Of a stretch of DNA of 64,000 nucleotides, positions 11,788 through 21,501 are shown one piece after another. This DNA is from Ryuthela nishihirai (taxonomy: Eukaryota > Arthropoda > Arachnida > Araneae > Heptathelidae): contig JAWZYU010000020.1 of NCBI GenBank assembly GCA_038380435.1, positions 38,534,307 to 38,598,306 on the forward strand. Reading direction: 5' to 3'. The notes under the pieces were generated by a model. That model saw only the letters and a list, made by a program, of their open reading frames with translations, searched no databases and was not told the origin of the DNA. Each line of letters begins with the position of its first letter. Position 1 is the first letter of the stretch. The translations under genes were made by a program, and so were the position numbers.

Positions 11788-12406
11788 TGTCCTGCTTTTA
11801 TTAAAAAAAATAGCTGATGTGTGAGGTAGGCAAAACTTCAGCAGGAAAATAATACATATTCACAAAGCCATCTCTAGGCTTTAACCATGGGTCCAATTTG
11901 TATCCAAGTATACTAGTAATAACACCAAAATAATTTCTAATACTTATGCAGAGATTTTGTATTTAAAAGTAGGTTTTCCCATGATCTTGCCTTTGGCTTA
12001 TATATGTATTTCAAGTTTAACAGTATTATCGTATTAACTTATACGAGATATATTTGAACTCTATGAATATATAAATATAGTGATATAACATTAGACCCTG
12101 AAACTATCCCAACAAAAGTACCAATTTCTTAACTTACTACTGTAATCTATTAACTAAAAAGTCTGGTCACTGTCAAATATTCTTTTCTATTTAAGCATTT
12201 TAACAAACGTACATTCGACATTTTTTATTCCAGCATATTAGGTTTCTTACTTAATAAAAATAACGTCAAATTAATCCATAACAGATCAATGATATTATAT
12301 ATGTATATTATATAAACGTAACATACAATAGTTGAAACGATAATTTTTACTTTAGAAGTTCATAAGTATGACAACAGATATTAATACAGAATAAAGTTCT
12401 TCTTAC

Positions 12407-12560
12407 CTTGGATGCTTTCGTTGGACAGAAGTTTTGCCTTGGTAATTGAACGAATCCATTTCTGTCGCAAATCGATATCTTCTGGAAATTTAAAAACTGA
12501 GAATATTTGTTCCTCATCGTAATTGCTCCTGCACTGAGGAAATCAGCAGCGCGATGGCAT
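12407..12560 (-). pseudogene. THAP domain, first exon with premature stop
   Basis: The minus-strand ATG at 12560 opens MPSRC, followed by a TGA at codon 6, and then in the same frame FPQCRSNYDEEQ, VFKFPEDIDLRQKW and IRSITKAKLLSNESIQ. Cys5 and Cys10 form the first zinc pair (C-x4-C). The FP pair and the Trp of RQKW are conserved THAP landmarks. The exon ends CAAG followed by the good donor GTAAGA at 12406. The start lies 181 bp inside the right TIR, as expected for the N-terminus of an element-encoded protein. The stop codon makes this copy inactive unless another start is used. Recognition of THAP is confident, and assignment to a P-type transposase rather than a captured host gene is inference. 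Confidence 0.75.
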
Positions 12561-12708
12561 TTCGCTAAAAAAAAATCAGTGAACGTAATAACAAACCACA
12601 CTAAATCATACGTTTTGCAGAACTAGCTAAACACTAACAAAGGCAAGATGGAGGCGACGCTACTAGCTACGGGTCGACTAAATTGACGTCATCAGAATCG
12701 CTTCACCG

Positions 12709-12741
12709 AGTGGTAAGGCCTTCTCCTCTAGGTGGTGTTGG
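12709..12741 (-). repeat. Right terminal inverted repeat of the 6.37-kb element
   Basis: The inverted partner of 6370-6402. The subterminal octamer TGACGTCA lies at 12684-12691, about 50 bp from the end, compared with 39 bp on the left. Confidence 0.92.
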
Positions 12742-13544
12742 CCAGGCTCGTAATCTGTAGTTCCCAGGTTCGAATCCCAGCTGGGTCAGCGTTGAGATTT
12801 ATCTCCGCAAAATTCCCCGCCCTGCCCACGGTCAGTAGGGGACACCGATGGGCTTGGAAAGACCGCCGTCCGTCGGATGGGACGTTAAGCCGTGTCCCCT
12901 TGTGCGGGAGAGACATACCCTGTGCACGTTAAAGAACACGCTGGATGGCCTTGACGGGAGGCTACCATCTGTCTCCCAACAGCTGTTCCAGTGGGTTCCC
13001 TCCCCCAACCTTCTCTGAGCCTTCGGGGTCCATGTGACCTGGCCATTTAGCCCATGGTGCGCAAAAAAGTGCCGCTCAGAGGTAAAACAACCCAACCCAA
13101 ACTCTGACGATGACATTTTTCTTAAAACGGAGCAATTTCTCAAAAGAGGGACATTTTGGCCTCCAGAAACTTGCAGTCCAGGAACCTAATCCCCCTTTTC
13201 TCATAAGTTCCTTGTTTTAGTACCATTGCATTTTTTCTTGAATTTTAAATTTGCATTTCTCCTTTTTCAGTGGCTATGAAATTTTGAATTTGTCCCTTGC
13301 GTAATTTCGGATGAGCTATACGTTTACTATTATTATACAGGGTGATTCAAAACTCTTGTGGCAAACTTTAAGGGGTGATAGAACACACATAAACAAACAC
13401 TTTTCGTCGTACAATGCACGGTCGGAACTCAAGCGGTGAAGCGTTAGGGGTTAGCAGTTACTGTGTCAGGAAATGAAGAAACACAAGAATGACAGAAGAG
13501 GTTTGAAACAATTGCAGAAATTACAGAACAGAAAGTACAAAATT

Positions 13545-15049
13545 TTATTGAACAAATTGCAGAAACTGCTCAAAAGAGCGACCGCCAACATTAATGCAGG
13601 CTTCACACCTTCGACGTAGTGATCGGCGTACATGGGCGAAAACACCAGGCATTTCTCGTACAGCGGCAGCGGCAATAGAAATCCTGGCAACAAGGTCCTC
13701 ATTGGAATCGATGAGGCTATCGTAGATGAGGCTTTTCATATGGCTCTATAGGAAAAAGGCCAGACATGAGAGATCGGGCGATCGTGGCGGCCAAGCGATG
13801 GGACCATTCCGACCAATCCATCGTCTTCGAAATGTTGCATCCAACGCCTTCCGCACATCCACGCTGGGGCGGGGGTGGCTCAGTCGGTAGCGCGCCAGGC
13901 TCGTAATCTGTAGTTCCCAGGTTCGAGTCCCAGCTGGGTCAGCGTTGAGATTTATCTCCGCAAAATTCCCCGCCCTGCCCACGGTCAGTAGGGGACACCG
14001 ATGGGCTTGGAAAGGCCGCCGTCCGTCGGATGGGACGTTAAGCCGTGGCCCCGTGTGCGGGAGAGACATACCCTGTGCACGTTAAAGAACACGCTGGATG
14101 GCCTTGACGGGGGGATACCATCTGTCTCCCAACAGCTGTTCCAGTGGGTCCCCTCCCGAAACCTTCTCTGAGCCTTCGGAGTCCATATGACCTGGCCATT
14201 TAGCCCATGGTGTGCAAAAAAGTGCCGCTCAGAGGTAAAACAACCCAACACATCCACGATGAAATAGGGTGGCGCTCCCTTTTCAGAGTGGAAATCATCC
14301 GTCTTGTTGGAACCACATACGTGTTTTAATGTTTGCTGGAACAGGGTTCAGTAATTCTGCAAGACTTCTTGTAAAAATACGAGGTACGTTCTCCCTTTCA
14401 ATCGGGCTGGCAGAAGGTATGGGCCAATCAAATGGTCATAGAGGAGGATTTCCAGCCCAAACATTTATGGAGAAACGCCGGTACGAATGTGGACGTATGT
14501 CGTGCGGATTTCTGGTGGCCCACACATGTGAATTGTGGGTATTAAAAATTCCCTCACGTGTAAAGGTGCATTCGTCAGTGAATAAGACATGTGCATCAAA
14601 GTCCGATTGCGATGCAGTCTGCTGCAGGAACCACTGTGCAAAATCCACACGAGGCCGATAATCTTCAGGTGTCAAGGCGTGCACTCTCTGTGCATGGTAG
14701 GGGTGTAATCATTCGTCTCGTAGAACTCGCCGCACCGTCGACTGGGGCACACTAAGGCATGGTAAATTGCTCGAGTGCTACATTCGGGATGATCTCCAAC
14801 CCTACCTAGAATTTCCTCTGTAACACGTGGCGTCCTCACACTCCTTGCACGCTCTGTATCCTGCAAGCCGCTGACAAAGGAACCCGTTTCGCACAGATAC
14901 TGGTGCAATTGCTGAAAGGTTTTACGATCAGGCACACGTCTGGTCGTAAAGCACTCCCGCTACTGTCCTTGGGCTTCCCTCACATTCCCGTCCACAGCTC
15001 GCTACGTGAAATGCATGTCCACCTTCTCCTGATTCGTGAAACAATCCAT
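13545..15049 (-). pseudogene. DUF4817/HTH/DDE transposase, inactivated
   Basis: The N-terminal part (15049 to about 14690) has the layout of the DUF4817 helix-turn-helix, with RKTFQQLHQYLCETGSF followed by a second helix-turn-helix (EEILGRVGDHPECSTRAI). The catalytic core follows: VLFTDECTF gives the first Asp, MWFQQDG (shifted frame, about 14300) the second. SPDLSCLAFFL sits where this family normally has LDFF, so the third catalytic Asp appears replaced by Ala (GCC for GAC). A C-terminal segment VGGRSFEQFL ends at 13545. A SINE-A is inserted between the second and third catalytic blocks, and there are several frameshifts and stops. The gene cannot produce active transposase, but related copies elsewhere could act on its TIRs. 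Confidence 0.85.
13864..14248 (+). mobile_element. SINE-A inserted in the transposase gene
   Basis: A full-length copy with A box, B box and tail. Its duplication CACATCCACG lies at 13854-13863 and 14249-14258, so the insertion postdates the DUF4817 element. The first two bases (CT) before GGGGCGGG are extra. Confidence 0.95.
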
Positions 15050-15414
15050 TTGTTCTGCAATCCACGGTAGAAATGACGACGAGTGCGAAAACCAGCGCTT
15101 ATAAGTGTTCACTGGAAAGCGCCCTCTAGCACTTCACCGCTTCAGTTCTGACCATGCATTGCATGACGAAAAGTGCTTGTTTAGGTGTGTTCTACCACCC
15201 CTTAAAGTTTCGCCCAAGAATTTTGAATCATCCTGTATATTAGCCCTGAAATGGACTCTGGTTAAGTCGGACACGAATCTACACTTCCAGGTAACACGAC
15301 ATACGTTCTACCCCTGAGTATATATCATGTTGGCAAGCTTGTAGGTTATGATCCTACTGGGCTCAAGTTCCCATTGTGAACACCATACTTCAACACTATA
15401 ATAGTGGTCAAATA

Positions 15415-15626
15415 CAGTCGCTCAAAAAATATCCGAACACTATGGTTGATTACAACATTCAGAAAAATATCTGATAATGATTTTTTTCAGAAATTAGTGA
15501 TCTGGCAACCTTCGTGCACGTACACGAAGGTTACCAGATTACTAATTTCTGAAAAAAATCATTGCCAGATATTTTTTCCGAATGCTGTAATCAACCATAG
15601 TGTTCGGATATTTTTTTGAGCGACTG
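15415..15626. mobile_element. Palindromic MITE, 212 bp, TA duplication
   Basis: The whole element is a near-perfect inverted repeat. The left arm starts CAGTCGCTCAAAAAATATCC and the right arm is its complement, meeting at a short centre near 15520 (CGTGCACGTACACG). TA lies at 15413-15414 and 15627-15628. It is non-coding. The TA duplication and CAGT ends suggest a Tc1/mariner helper. Confidence 0.9.
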
Positions 15627-15766
15627 TACCTTATTGTTATTTTAAAATTTTAAGATTCGGCCGTGGATTACAATTTCCGTTAACTAACACTCTAAAGAGT
15701 GTATTTATTACCTATTACTCAACATTAAAATGGATTAATATCAAGTGTTGTACTCTACTTCTCGAA

Positions 15767-16150
15767 GGGGCGGGGGTGGCTCAGTCGGTAGCGCGCCAGG
15801 CTTGTAATCTGTAGTTCCCAGGTTCGAGTCCCAGCTGGGTCAGCGTTGAGATTTATCTCCGCAAAAATTCCCCGCCCTGGCCACGGTCAGTAGGGGACAC
15901 CGATGGGCTTGGAAAGGCCGCCGTCCGTCGGATGGGACGTTAAGCCGTGGCCCGTGTGCGGGAGAGCCATACCCTGTGCACGTTAAAGAACACGCTGGAT
16001 GGCCTTGACGGGAGGCTACCATCTGTCCCCCAACAGCTGTTCCAGTGGGTTCCCTCCCCCAACCTTCTCTGAGCCTTCGGGGTCCTTGTGGCCTGGCCAT
16101 TTAGCCCATGGTGTGCAAAAAACTGCCGCTCAGAGGTAAAACAATCCAAC
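15767..16150 (+). mobile_element. SINE-A, full length with 12-bp TSD
   Basis: The duplication CTACTTCTCGAA is at 15755-15766 and 16151-16162. Head, body and tail are complete with few differences from the other young copies. Confidence 0.95.
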
Positions 16151-16162
16151 CTACTTCTCGAA

Positions 16163-16924
16163 AAAAAAGATTAAAAAATCCCAGCCGTTAATGCTAGCAA
16201 TTTACTTACCATCTTGCCACAATTTACTTACAAGGATTGTGGCTCCTTCCTCTCACAGTTTTGTGCTCACGTCTTAGCTACCAGTGAAAAGTTTCTCTCA
16301 ATTCTTGTGAATATTCAATGGTAAAACATGGCATCCTCTTAACACGCATGGTTCTTAATCACACGCTTTAAACATTATGGAACAAAGCAGCATAATAATC
16401 TTTTCAGAGGATAAATTGACTTTCCCCATAAAACAGTGGCTGTGGTATAAAAGGAGAGAAAAGGCATCATGTTAACGGATATAAATGCGCTCTTTATCCA
16501 ATGCTGCTTATACTGCATAATTAGCAAAAGCCTGCGTCGGCAATGATACAATGTATTTGAGAAAGAGATTATTTCATGAAAGGGTATTGTACGAACTGAA
16601 AGTTGTAATTTCGTTTGTAGAAAGGGTTGTGGCTTTGAAAGAGAGAGTTGAAATAAATGTAGCTAAATTCCTGCTTTGGAGAATCTCCGCCTTTATTCAG
16701 AAGTTTGCCTAAGCTGTTTCTAAAGCAGGGAACGAGCCAAAAGGAAAACGTGGTATAGCTGAAAGTGAAAGAACTAACTCTTCTGTTGTTCGGGTTATTC
16801 GAAGCAAGAGAACCGTTAAAGGGTTCATGTTTGCTGAAGTTTTAAATGGTGCAACACTCACGGATGAATTCTAGAATTTTTTTTGTGTTTATCTATTATC
16901 TCACACGCCGAAGGATAATTAAAG
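16163..16924. other. Intergenic DNA with a TATA-like box
   Basis: No gene is visible. TATAAAAG at 16446-16453 with GC-containing flanks is a good match to a core promoter TATA box, but no downstream reading frame or initiator supports transcription, so it may be chance. Confidence 0.3.
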
Positions 16925-16980
16925 TTCGGCTGCTTTACCTTAGAGCGGTACTTTTTTTGCACACAATGGGCTAAAGGGCA
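16925..16980 (-). mobile_element. SINE-A 3' end fragment
   Basis: Only the tail-proximal 55 bp is seen (GCTTTACCTTAGAGCGGTAC, then TTGCACACAATGGGCTAAA). It lies 40 bp left of another minus-strand copy. Confidence 0.7.
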
Positions 16981-17021
16981 GTTTAAGGTTATTTAACGTG
17001 ATTATGAGGTTATAGGGCTGG

Positions 17022-17284
17022 GTTGCTTTACCTCTGAGCGGCCTTTTTTGCACACAATGGGCTAAATGGCAAGGTCACATGGACCCCGAAGGCTCAGAGA
17101 AGGTTGGGGGAGGGGACCCACTGGAATAGCTGTTGGGAGACAGATGGTTGCCTCCCGTCAAGGCCATCCAGCGTGTTCTTAAACGTGCACAGGATATAGC
17201 TCTCCCGCACACGGGGCCACGGCTTAACGTCCCATCCGACGGATGGCAACCTTTCCAATCCCATCGGTGTCCCCTACTGACCGT
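17022..17284 (-). mobile_element. SINE-A, head missing
   Basis: The minus-strand tail and body run from TTGCTTTACCTCTGAGCGGC to CCCCTACTGACCGTG. The tRNA head is gone and the sequence switches abruptly to a plus-strand fragment of the same family at 17285. Confidence 0.85.
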
Positions 17285-17416
17285 GATGTACATGAGAGAG
17301 CCATACCCTTGCATGTTAAAGCTAACCAGTGGATCCATTTCTCTAACCTTCTACGAGTCTTTTTCATTTAACACATTGTGTGCAATAAAAAAAAAGGGCT
17401 GCTCAGAGATAAAATA
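17285..17416 (+). mobile_element. SINE-A 3' fragment in opposite orientation
   Basis: Diverged plus-strand body and tail blocks (GAGAGCCATACCC, GTTAAAG, TTTAACACATTGTGTGCAA, GCTCAGAGATAAAATA). Together with 17022-17284 it forms a head-to-head pair joined at their broken ends. Confidence 0.65.
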
Positions 17417-17573
17417 GATGATATAAGGGTCTGGTTATTATTTTCCTTGTACGGCGCAAAGTTCTTGCATTTCTGATTTGCTTATAGATAAACTTATTGG
17501 TGACCCAATCGTGTCTGTTATCTGTCGTTCCCAGGCCTTGAATTATCAACCTGATTCTGTTTCTTGAACAGAA

Positions 17574-17862
17574 TTCCCCGCCCTGCCCACGGTCAGTAGA
17601 GGACACCGATGGGCTTGGAAAGGTCGCCGTCCGTCGGATGGGACGTTAAGCTGTGGCCCCGTGTGCGGGAGAGCCATACCCTGTGCACGTTAAAGAACAC
17701 GCTTGATGGACTTGACGGAAGGCTACCATCTGTCTCTCAACAGCTGTTCCAGTGGGTACCCTCCCCCAACCTTCTCTGAGCCTTCGGGGTCCATGTGACC
17801 TGGCCATTTAGCGCATGGTGTGCAAAAAAGTGCCGCTCAGAGGTAAAACAACACAACCCTGT
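17574..17862 (+). mobile_element. SINE-A, 5'-truncated
   Basis: Starts abruptly in the body at AATTCCCCGCCCTGCCCACG and runs to the AAAACAACACAACCC tail. I could not identify a duplication. Confidence 0.85.
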
Positions 17863-18530
17863 TTGTTGAATATGAAATGGATTCTTTAACAGCTTGATAT
17901 TTCTAAGTAGATTTAGAATTCGACACGTGAATCCCTCCACGATAATTCCATTCCGCAGTGTAGCAGCTTATTCTCACCATCCATCTGAACACTTGTTGGT
18001 TCAGAGCCATATTCCATGGGCGTCTGCATCTCGTGTGCCACACGAAATTCCCAACGCTTCGCCAACCAATATATGACAAACTGCATACATCATGTGGGCA
18101 CCCAAGTCTCTGAGACGCAGCAATCAATAGTTGGCCGCCCCAGGAGGTGGACAAGTCTGTAGCAGGCAGGTCAGCAGGAGACCAACGCCATGTTATTTAA
18201 GATGCCATAACTAATTCCACACTAAGCCGTAGGGATGTTGGAGGCTGCCTCAGTGTGGCTTGCTCTATTTGCCCTTGCTGTCATTTATCTCGGGTGGAGA
18301 GACAACCACCCCCGAGAGAGGACTTTCTCGTCACGATTCTCCATTGTTTCCTCGCAGTGCTGTGCTTTCATAATCCGACATGACCTGACTGGAGCCCAAT
18401 TTATTCCCCTCTTTCTTGTTCCTCTTTCGCACCCTCTCTGCCCCCTCCCCCACCCGTATTTCCAGCAGTTCGGTAGGAATTGTAAATCAATCACTTTCGC
18501 CGTTCTTTTGAGAAGCCAAGAAGAACTCTC
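17863..18530. other. Intergenic DNA, no gene recognised
   Basis: This stretch has more balanced base composition than the surrounding DNA. Frames at 18154-17903 (minus, 83 codons) and 18235-18534 (plus, 99 codons) are open but match nothing I recognise. Confidence 0.3.
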
Positions 18531-18750
18531 TTAAAGGAGGACGAGAATCAGGAGGAAAACGAAAGAGAGGGAAAAAAATCAGGAAGAAACGAAAGAGAGG
18601 GAAAAAATCAGGAAGAAACGAAAGAGAGGGAAAGAATCAGGAGGAAACGAAAGAGGAGGAAAGAATCAGGAGGAATCGAAAGAGGAGGAAAGAATCAGGA
18701 GGAAACGAAAGAGGAGAAAAGAATCAGGAGGAAACGAAAGAGAAAGAAAA
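18531..18750 (+). repeat. Purine-rich minisatellite, about 28-bp units
   Basis: Roughly eight units of the type AATCAGGAGGAAACGAAAGA separated by GAGG and A runs. The plus strand is almost pure purine, so the tract could form triplex (H-DNA) structure. No coding meaning is apparent. Confidence 0.85.
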
Positions 18751-20176
18751 AAGGTGGGAAGAGATGAAACATGTTTAGAGTGCACCTACTACCACATGCC
18801 AGTATTCCTCTGCTGCCCACCCCTAGCAGCATCTACATCAAACTTTTTTCGCACTTCTTTTCCAATGGGTTCTTTTAATAAACGTGAAAAAGAGTCCCCC
18901 CCCCCCCGTTCTATGCATCTTCGGAAAAGTCATCGTGCGGTAAGTTCGGTCAGCGGCGTATAGCTCGATGGCAGAGGAAAAGCTGTTTAGGAACTGAAGG
19001 CAAGTAAGGTTGAGAGAAGGAGGGAGGGTAAGCGCTATTTTCCATCCCCTTTCCACCCCCATCCCAATATGCATTGCAAATCTACGGCGGTAGCACTTGC
19101 CTCCTTTTGGCGGCATCATTTACTTGGCAACAGCCGGGGCATTCCGTGCACGCGTCTGGATGGCAGGGGTATTAGTGTAACTTGATAGAATGCGGATTGA
19201 AGGACCACCTGGGACCCATTTTGGATACTCTGGAGTGCTGGCGGACCACTAATGAAGTAGCAGCATACAGCATCAGTCGAGACGAGAGCCTCCAATTTGT
19301 TCTGCCGACGAAGAAGGGTGAAAACGGCTTTGGGGAGGAGGAGGGGGGAAGATGAAAAGGAGAGGGGGACTGAGAAAAAGGTGATGTTCTCGGTCTCCGA
19401 ATCTCTCGCACTAGTGTTCTCTTCCTTGTCCATTGAATTAATAGGGAGAGAAGAAAGACTTCGAGATTTCTTTCGAAATTCTTACCGGAGGATTCTTTCT
19501 CGTGCTCTATCTACGTATGACGTTCTCTTCCACCCATTCTTTCGCCCCCTCTCTTTCCCTTCCCCCTTCTCTCACTTTCACCTTAAACCAGAATCGGATT
19601 AGAATAAGACGAAAGTGCAAGAATGCAGAATATAATTTTCTTCTGATATTTTCCGTTTTGGCTCTTTGTTCTCTGCGCATTGCTGAATTTTTTAAAGGCT
19701 CAGTTCTTTAAGTTTTTTTATTTGATAACTTCCTCACCCTCCACCCCATCTCCAGAAAAAAAAAAAGATTGCGGGGGAGGAATTAATGCCAAACATCAGA
19801 GTTTAAGCAACAGTTTTCCATTTAGTGGGCAAACAAAATTAAAGTTTCCAGGAAACTATTTACAGAGAATTTTTTTTGTTGTGTAGAAGGTAAAATTACC
19901 TTGAAAGATTTAGCACATCAAAACTCTGTGTTTTTGTTAAGTTCTGTGGGTGGCATCTTGGTGTTGAAAAATGCTTAAAGCCTCTACCTGCTAACTGTCT
20001 TAAAATAATCCCTATTAAGACAAAAAAAATGTTATTTCCGACGTTGGAATTGCTGGCCGGATGATGTCTTCAACTCAGGTTATTCTTAACTGCAACATCC
20101 ATAATGTTCATAACGTTTTAGCATGCACGTTCCAGCCACAATTGTAAGCCTGTTAAAATATTTGTTTGGTTTGTAT
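18751..20176. other. Unassigned region with homopurine and poly-C tracts
   Basis: Several overlapping frames on both strands (for example minus 19433-19116 and plus 19297-19602) arise in a pyrimidine/purine-skewed stretch with a C run at 18896-18907. None shows a known domain, so I regard them as compositional. Confidence 0.35.
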
Positions 20177-20187
20177 GATTGTAGTTG

Positions 20188-20567
20188 GGCTGTTTTACCT
20201 CTGAGCGGCACTTTTTTGCACACCATGGGCTAAATGGCCAGGTCACAAGGATTCCGAAGGCTCAGAGAAGGTTTGGGGAGGGGACCTACTGGAACAGGTG
20301 TTCAGAGACAGATGGTAGCTTTCCGTCAAGTCCATCCAGCGTGTTCTTTAACGTGCACAGGGTATGGCTCTCCCTCACACGGGGCCACGGCTTAACGTCC
20401 CATCCGACGGGCGGCGGCCTTTCCAAGCCCATCAGAGTCCCCTACTGACCGTGGACAGGACGGGAAATTTTGCGGATATAAATCTGAACGCTGGCCCAGC
20501 TGGGACTCGAACTTAGGAACTACAGATTACGAGCCTGACGCGCTACTGACTGAACCACCCCCGTCCC
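20188..20567 (-). mobile_element. SINE-A, full length with 11-bp TSD
   Basis: The duplication GATTGTAGTTG is at 20177-20187 and 20568-20578. The tail is on the left and the tRNA head (AACCACCCCCGTCCC) on the right. Confidence 0.94.
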
Positions 20568-20649
20568 GATTGTAGTTGGTTGGGCTGTATGATTGGGGTT
20601 GTACGATGGAGGTTGGATTGACTTTTAACATTGGGGCTGTTGAGTTGTA

Positions 20650-20740
20650 TTGTTTTGCCTCTGAGCAACACTTTTGGCACACACTGGGCTAAATGAGCAG
20701 GTCACAAGGACCCCAAGCGCTCAGAATAGGTTGTGGCAGC
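20650..20740 (-). mobile_element. SINE-A 3' end fragment
   Basis: Diverged tail blocks TTGTTTTGCCTCTGAGCAAC and GGGCTAAATGAGCAGGTCAC, ending at CGCTCAGAATAGG, just left of a half MITE. Confidence 0.65.
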
Positions 20741-20752
20741 GGATCCACTGTC

Positions 20753-20891
20753 ACGTGACACGAAGGTTGCCAGATCACTAATTTCTAAAAAAATCGTTGC
20801 CAGATCACTAATTTCTAAAAAAATCGTTGCCAGATATTTTTTCTGGATTCTGTAATCAACTATAGTGTTCGGATACTTTTTTGAGCGACTG
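20753..20891. mobile_element. Palindromic MITE, right half with internal duplication
   Basis: Matches the right arm of the 15415-15626 family, from CACGTGACACGAAGGTTGCC to the end GAGCGACTG followed by TA. A block of about 40 bp (ATCACTAATTTCTAAAAAAA, then TCGTTGCCAG) is present twice in tandem. The left arm is missing, so this copy cannot form the long cruciform. Confidence 0.85.
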
Positions 20892-21378
20892 TACAAAGCT
20901 TTGGAAAATTATTTAGTCTACATGTGATTAAGTACATCAAAATAATAAGAACAATAACACAACTGAGAAGAAAATAACATTAGTAAAACCAAAATTAAAA
21001 ATGTTGTTTTTAACATTTTGTGGCAATGAGTTTAAACCCGTTAAGGCTACAAAGTTCATTTCTAAATGAAATTCAGGCAACTAATCACAAATAGGTACGA
21101 CAATCTAAATAAAATAAACAATTACAGTTGATAATCCCAAAATATACAATTTACCTATATATGCAGCTTGAGCTGAATCAAAAGTTAAAACAAATAAAGT
21201 TCACAGAATCATTAATATTACTAATGTACTTTTTCTATTCTCTTTTAACAAAGAATAGTTTTTTTTTTTCATTCCTGCGGCTATAATCTGTAGTAGGGGT
21301 TCTCAACGTGGGATACGCGGTAAAATTTTTTGGGGTACGCCGTGAGAGCTCAAAAGTCGCTAGATATATGTTACGTAA

Positions 21379-21495
21379 AAAAATAAATACCCCTTCAAGC
21401 AGCTGCTTGCCACAGAGGTCTGACAGGAGCCTGTCAGTTTATATGCCAGAGTAGAAAGTCTGAGAGGATGGCAGGACCTCAGCAGAAAAACAACA
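21379..21495 (-). mobile_element. SINE-B, tRNA head missing
   Basis: Minus-strand tail AAATAAATACCCCTTCAAGC through GATGGCAGGACCTCAGCAGA. The tRNA-like part is replaced by the amplified hAT segment, so the break lies at about 21500. Confidence 0.85.
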
Positions 21496-21501
21496 CAAAC
21501 G

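Larger units (their letters stand above)
6370..12741 (-). mobile_element. 6.37-kb TIR element carrying THAP exons, superfamily uncertain (P-like?)
   Basis: The element ends in inverted repeats that start CCAACACCACCTAGAGGAGA, alike for 33 bp with one mismatch. It interrupts a SINE-A whose own TSD survives on both sides, so the boundaries are secure to within two bases. The duplicated target is CCAGG if the TIR starts CC, GCCAGGC if it starts CA, and CAG if it starts GCC; the choice is ambiguous because the target is itself palindromic. A THAP zinc finger in two exons reads inward on the minus strand from the right TIR (12560-12407 and 10419-10330). THAP domains begin P-element transposases, and the orientation and position fit a transposase N-terminus, but I see no catalytic domain in the AT-rich remainder. 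The unit contains a MITE, a SINE-B and two short duplications. It may instead be a non-autonomous derivative, or an element that captured a host THAP gene. Confidence 0.75.
6336..13101 (+). mobile_element. SINE-A split by a 6.37-kb insertion
   Basis: The first 34 bp of a SINE-A lie at 6336-6369 (GGGGCGGGGGTAGCTCAG and GCGCGCCAGG). The rest resumes at 12742 with CCAGGCTCGTAATC and runs to the CCCAACCCAA tail at 13101. The SINE's own duplication, CTCTGACGATG, is present at 6325-6335 and again at 13102-13112. This shows that both parts belong to one insertion event and that everything from 6370 to 12741 arrived later. Confidence 0.95.
13338..15235 (-). mobile_element. Tc1/mariner-superfamily element of the DUF4817 type
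   Basis: Terminal inverted repeats of about 110 bp start CAGGGTGATTCAAAACTCTT on the left and CAGGATGATTCAAAATTCTT on the right (reverse complement). TA flanks both ends (13336-13337 and 15236-15237). Without the inserted SINE-A the element is about 1.5 kb, the usual size for one transposase gene. It encodes a broken minus-strand transposase (13545-15049). Confidence 0.88.

Noticed and set aside
13864..13940. A tRNA gene in the head of SINE-A
   Set aside because: A and B boxes fit, but T-arm pairing is poor, the acceptor stem does not close and the sequence continues into the SINE body. The head is only tRNA-derived.
13985..14257. Recurrent frames of 85-110 codons starting GCFTSERHFFAHHGLNGQ
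   Set aside because: These occur in nearly every SINE-A copy in the minus orientation. They are chance open frames in a Pol III-derived repeat, not a protein family.
16446..16453. TATAAAAG as a gene promoter
   Set aside because: No coding sequence, initiator or transcript support downstream; in AT-rich DNA such matches are frequent.
18235..18534. 99-codon frame with hydrophobic N-terminus as a secreted peptide
   Set aside because: The start resembles a signal peptide, but there is no cleavage-site context, no cysteine pattern or family, and the frame ends at the purine minisatellite.
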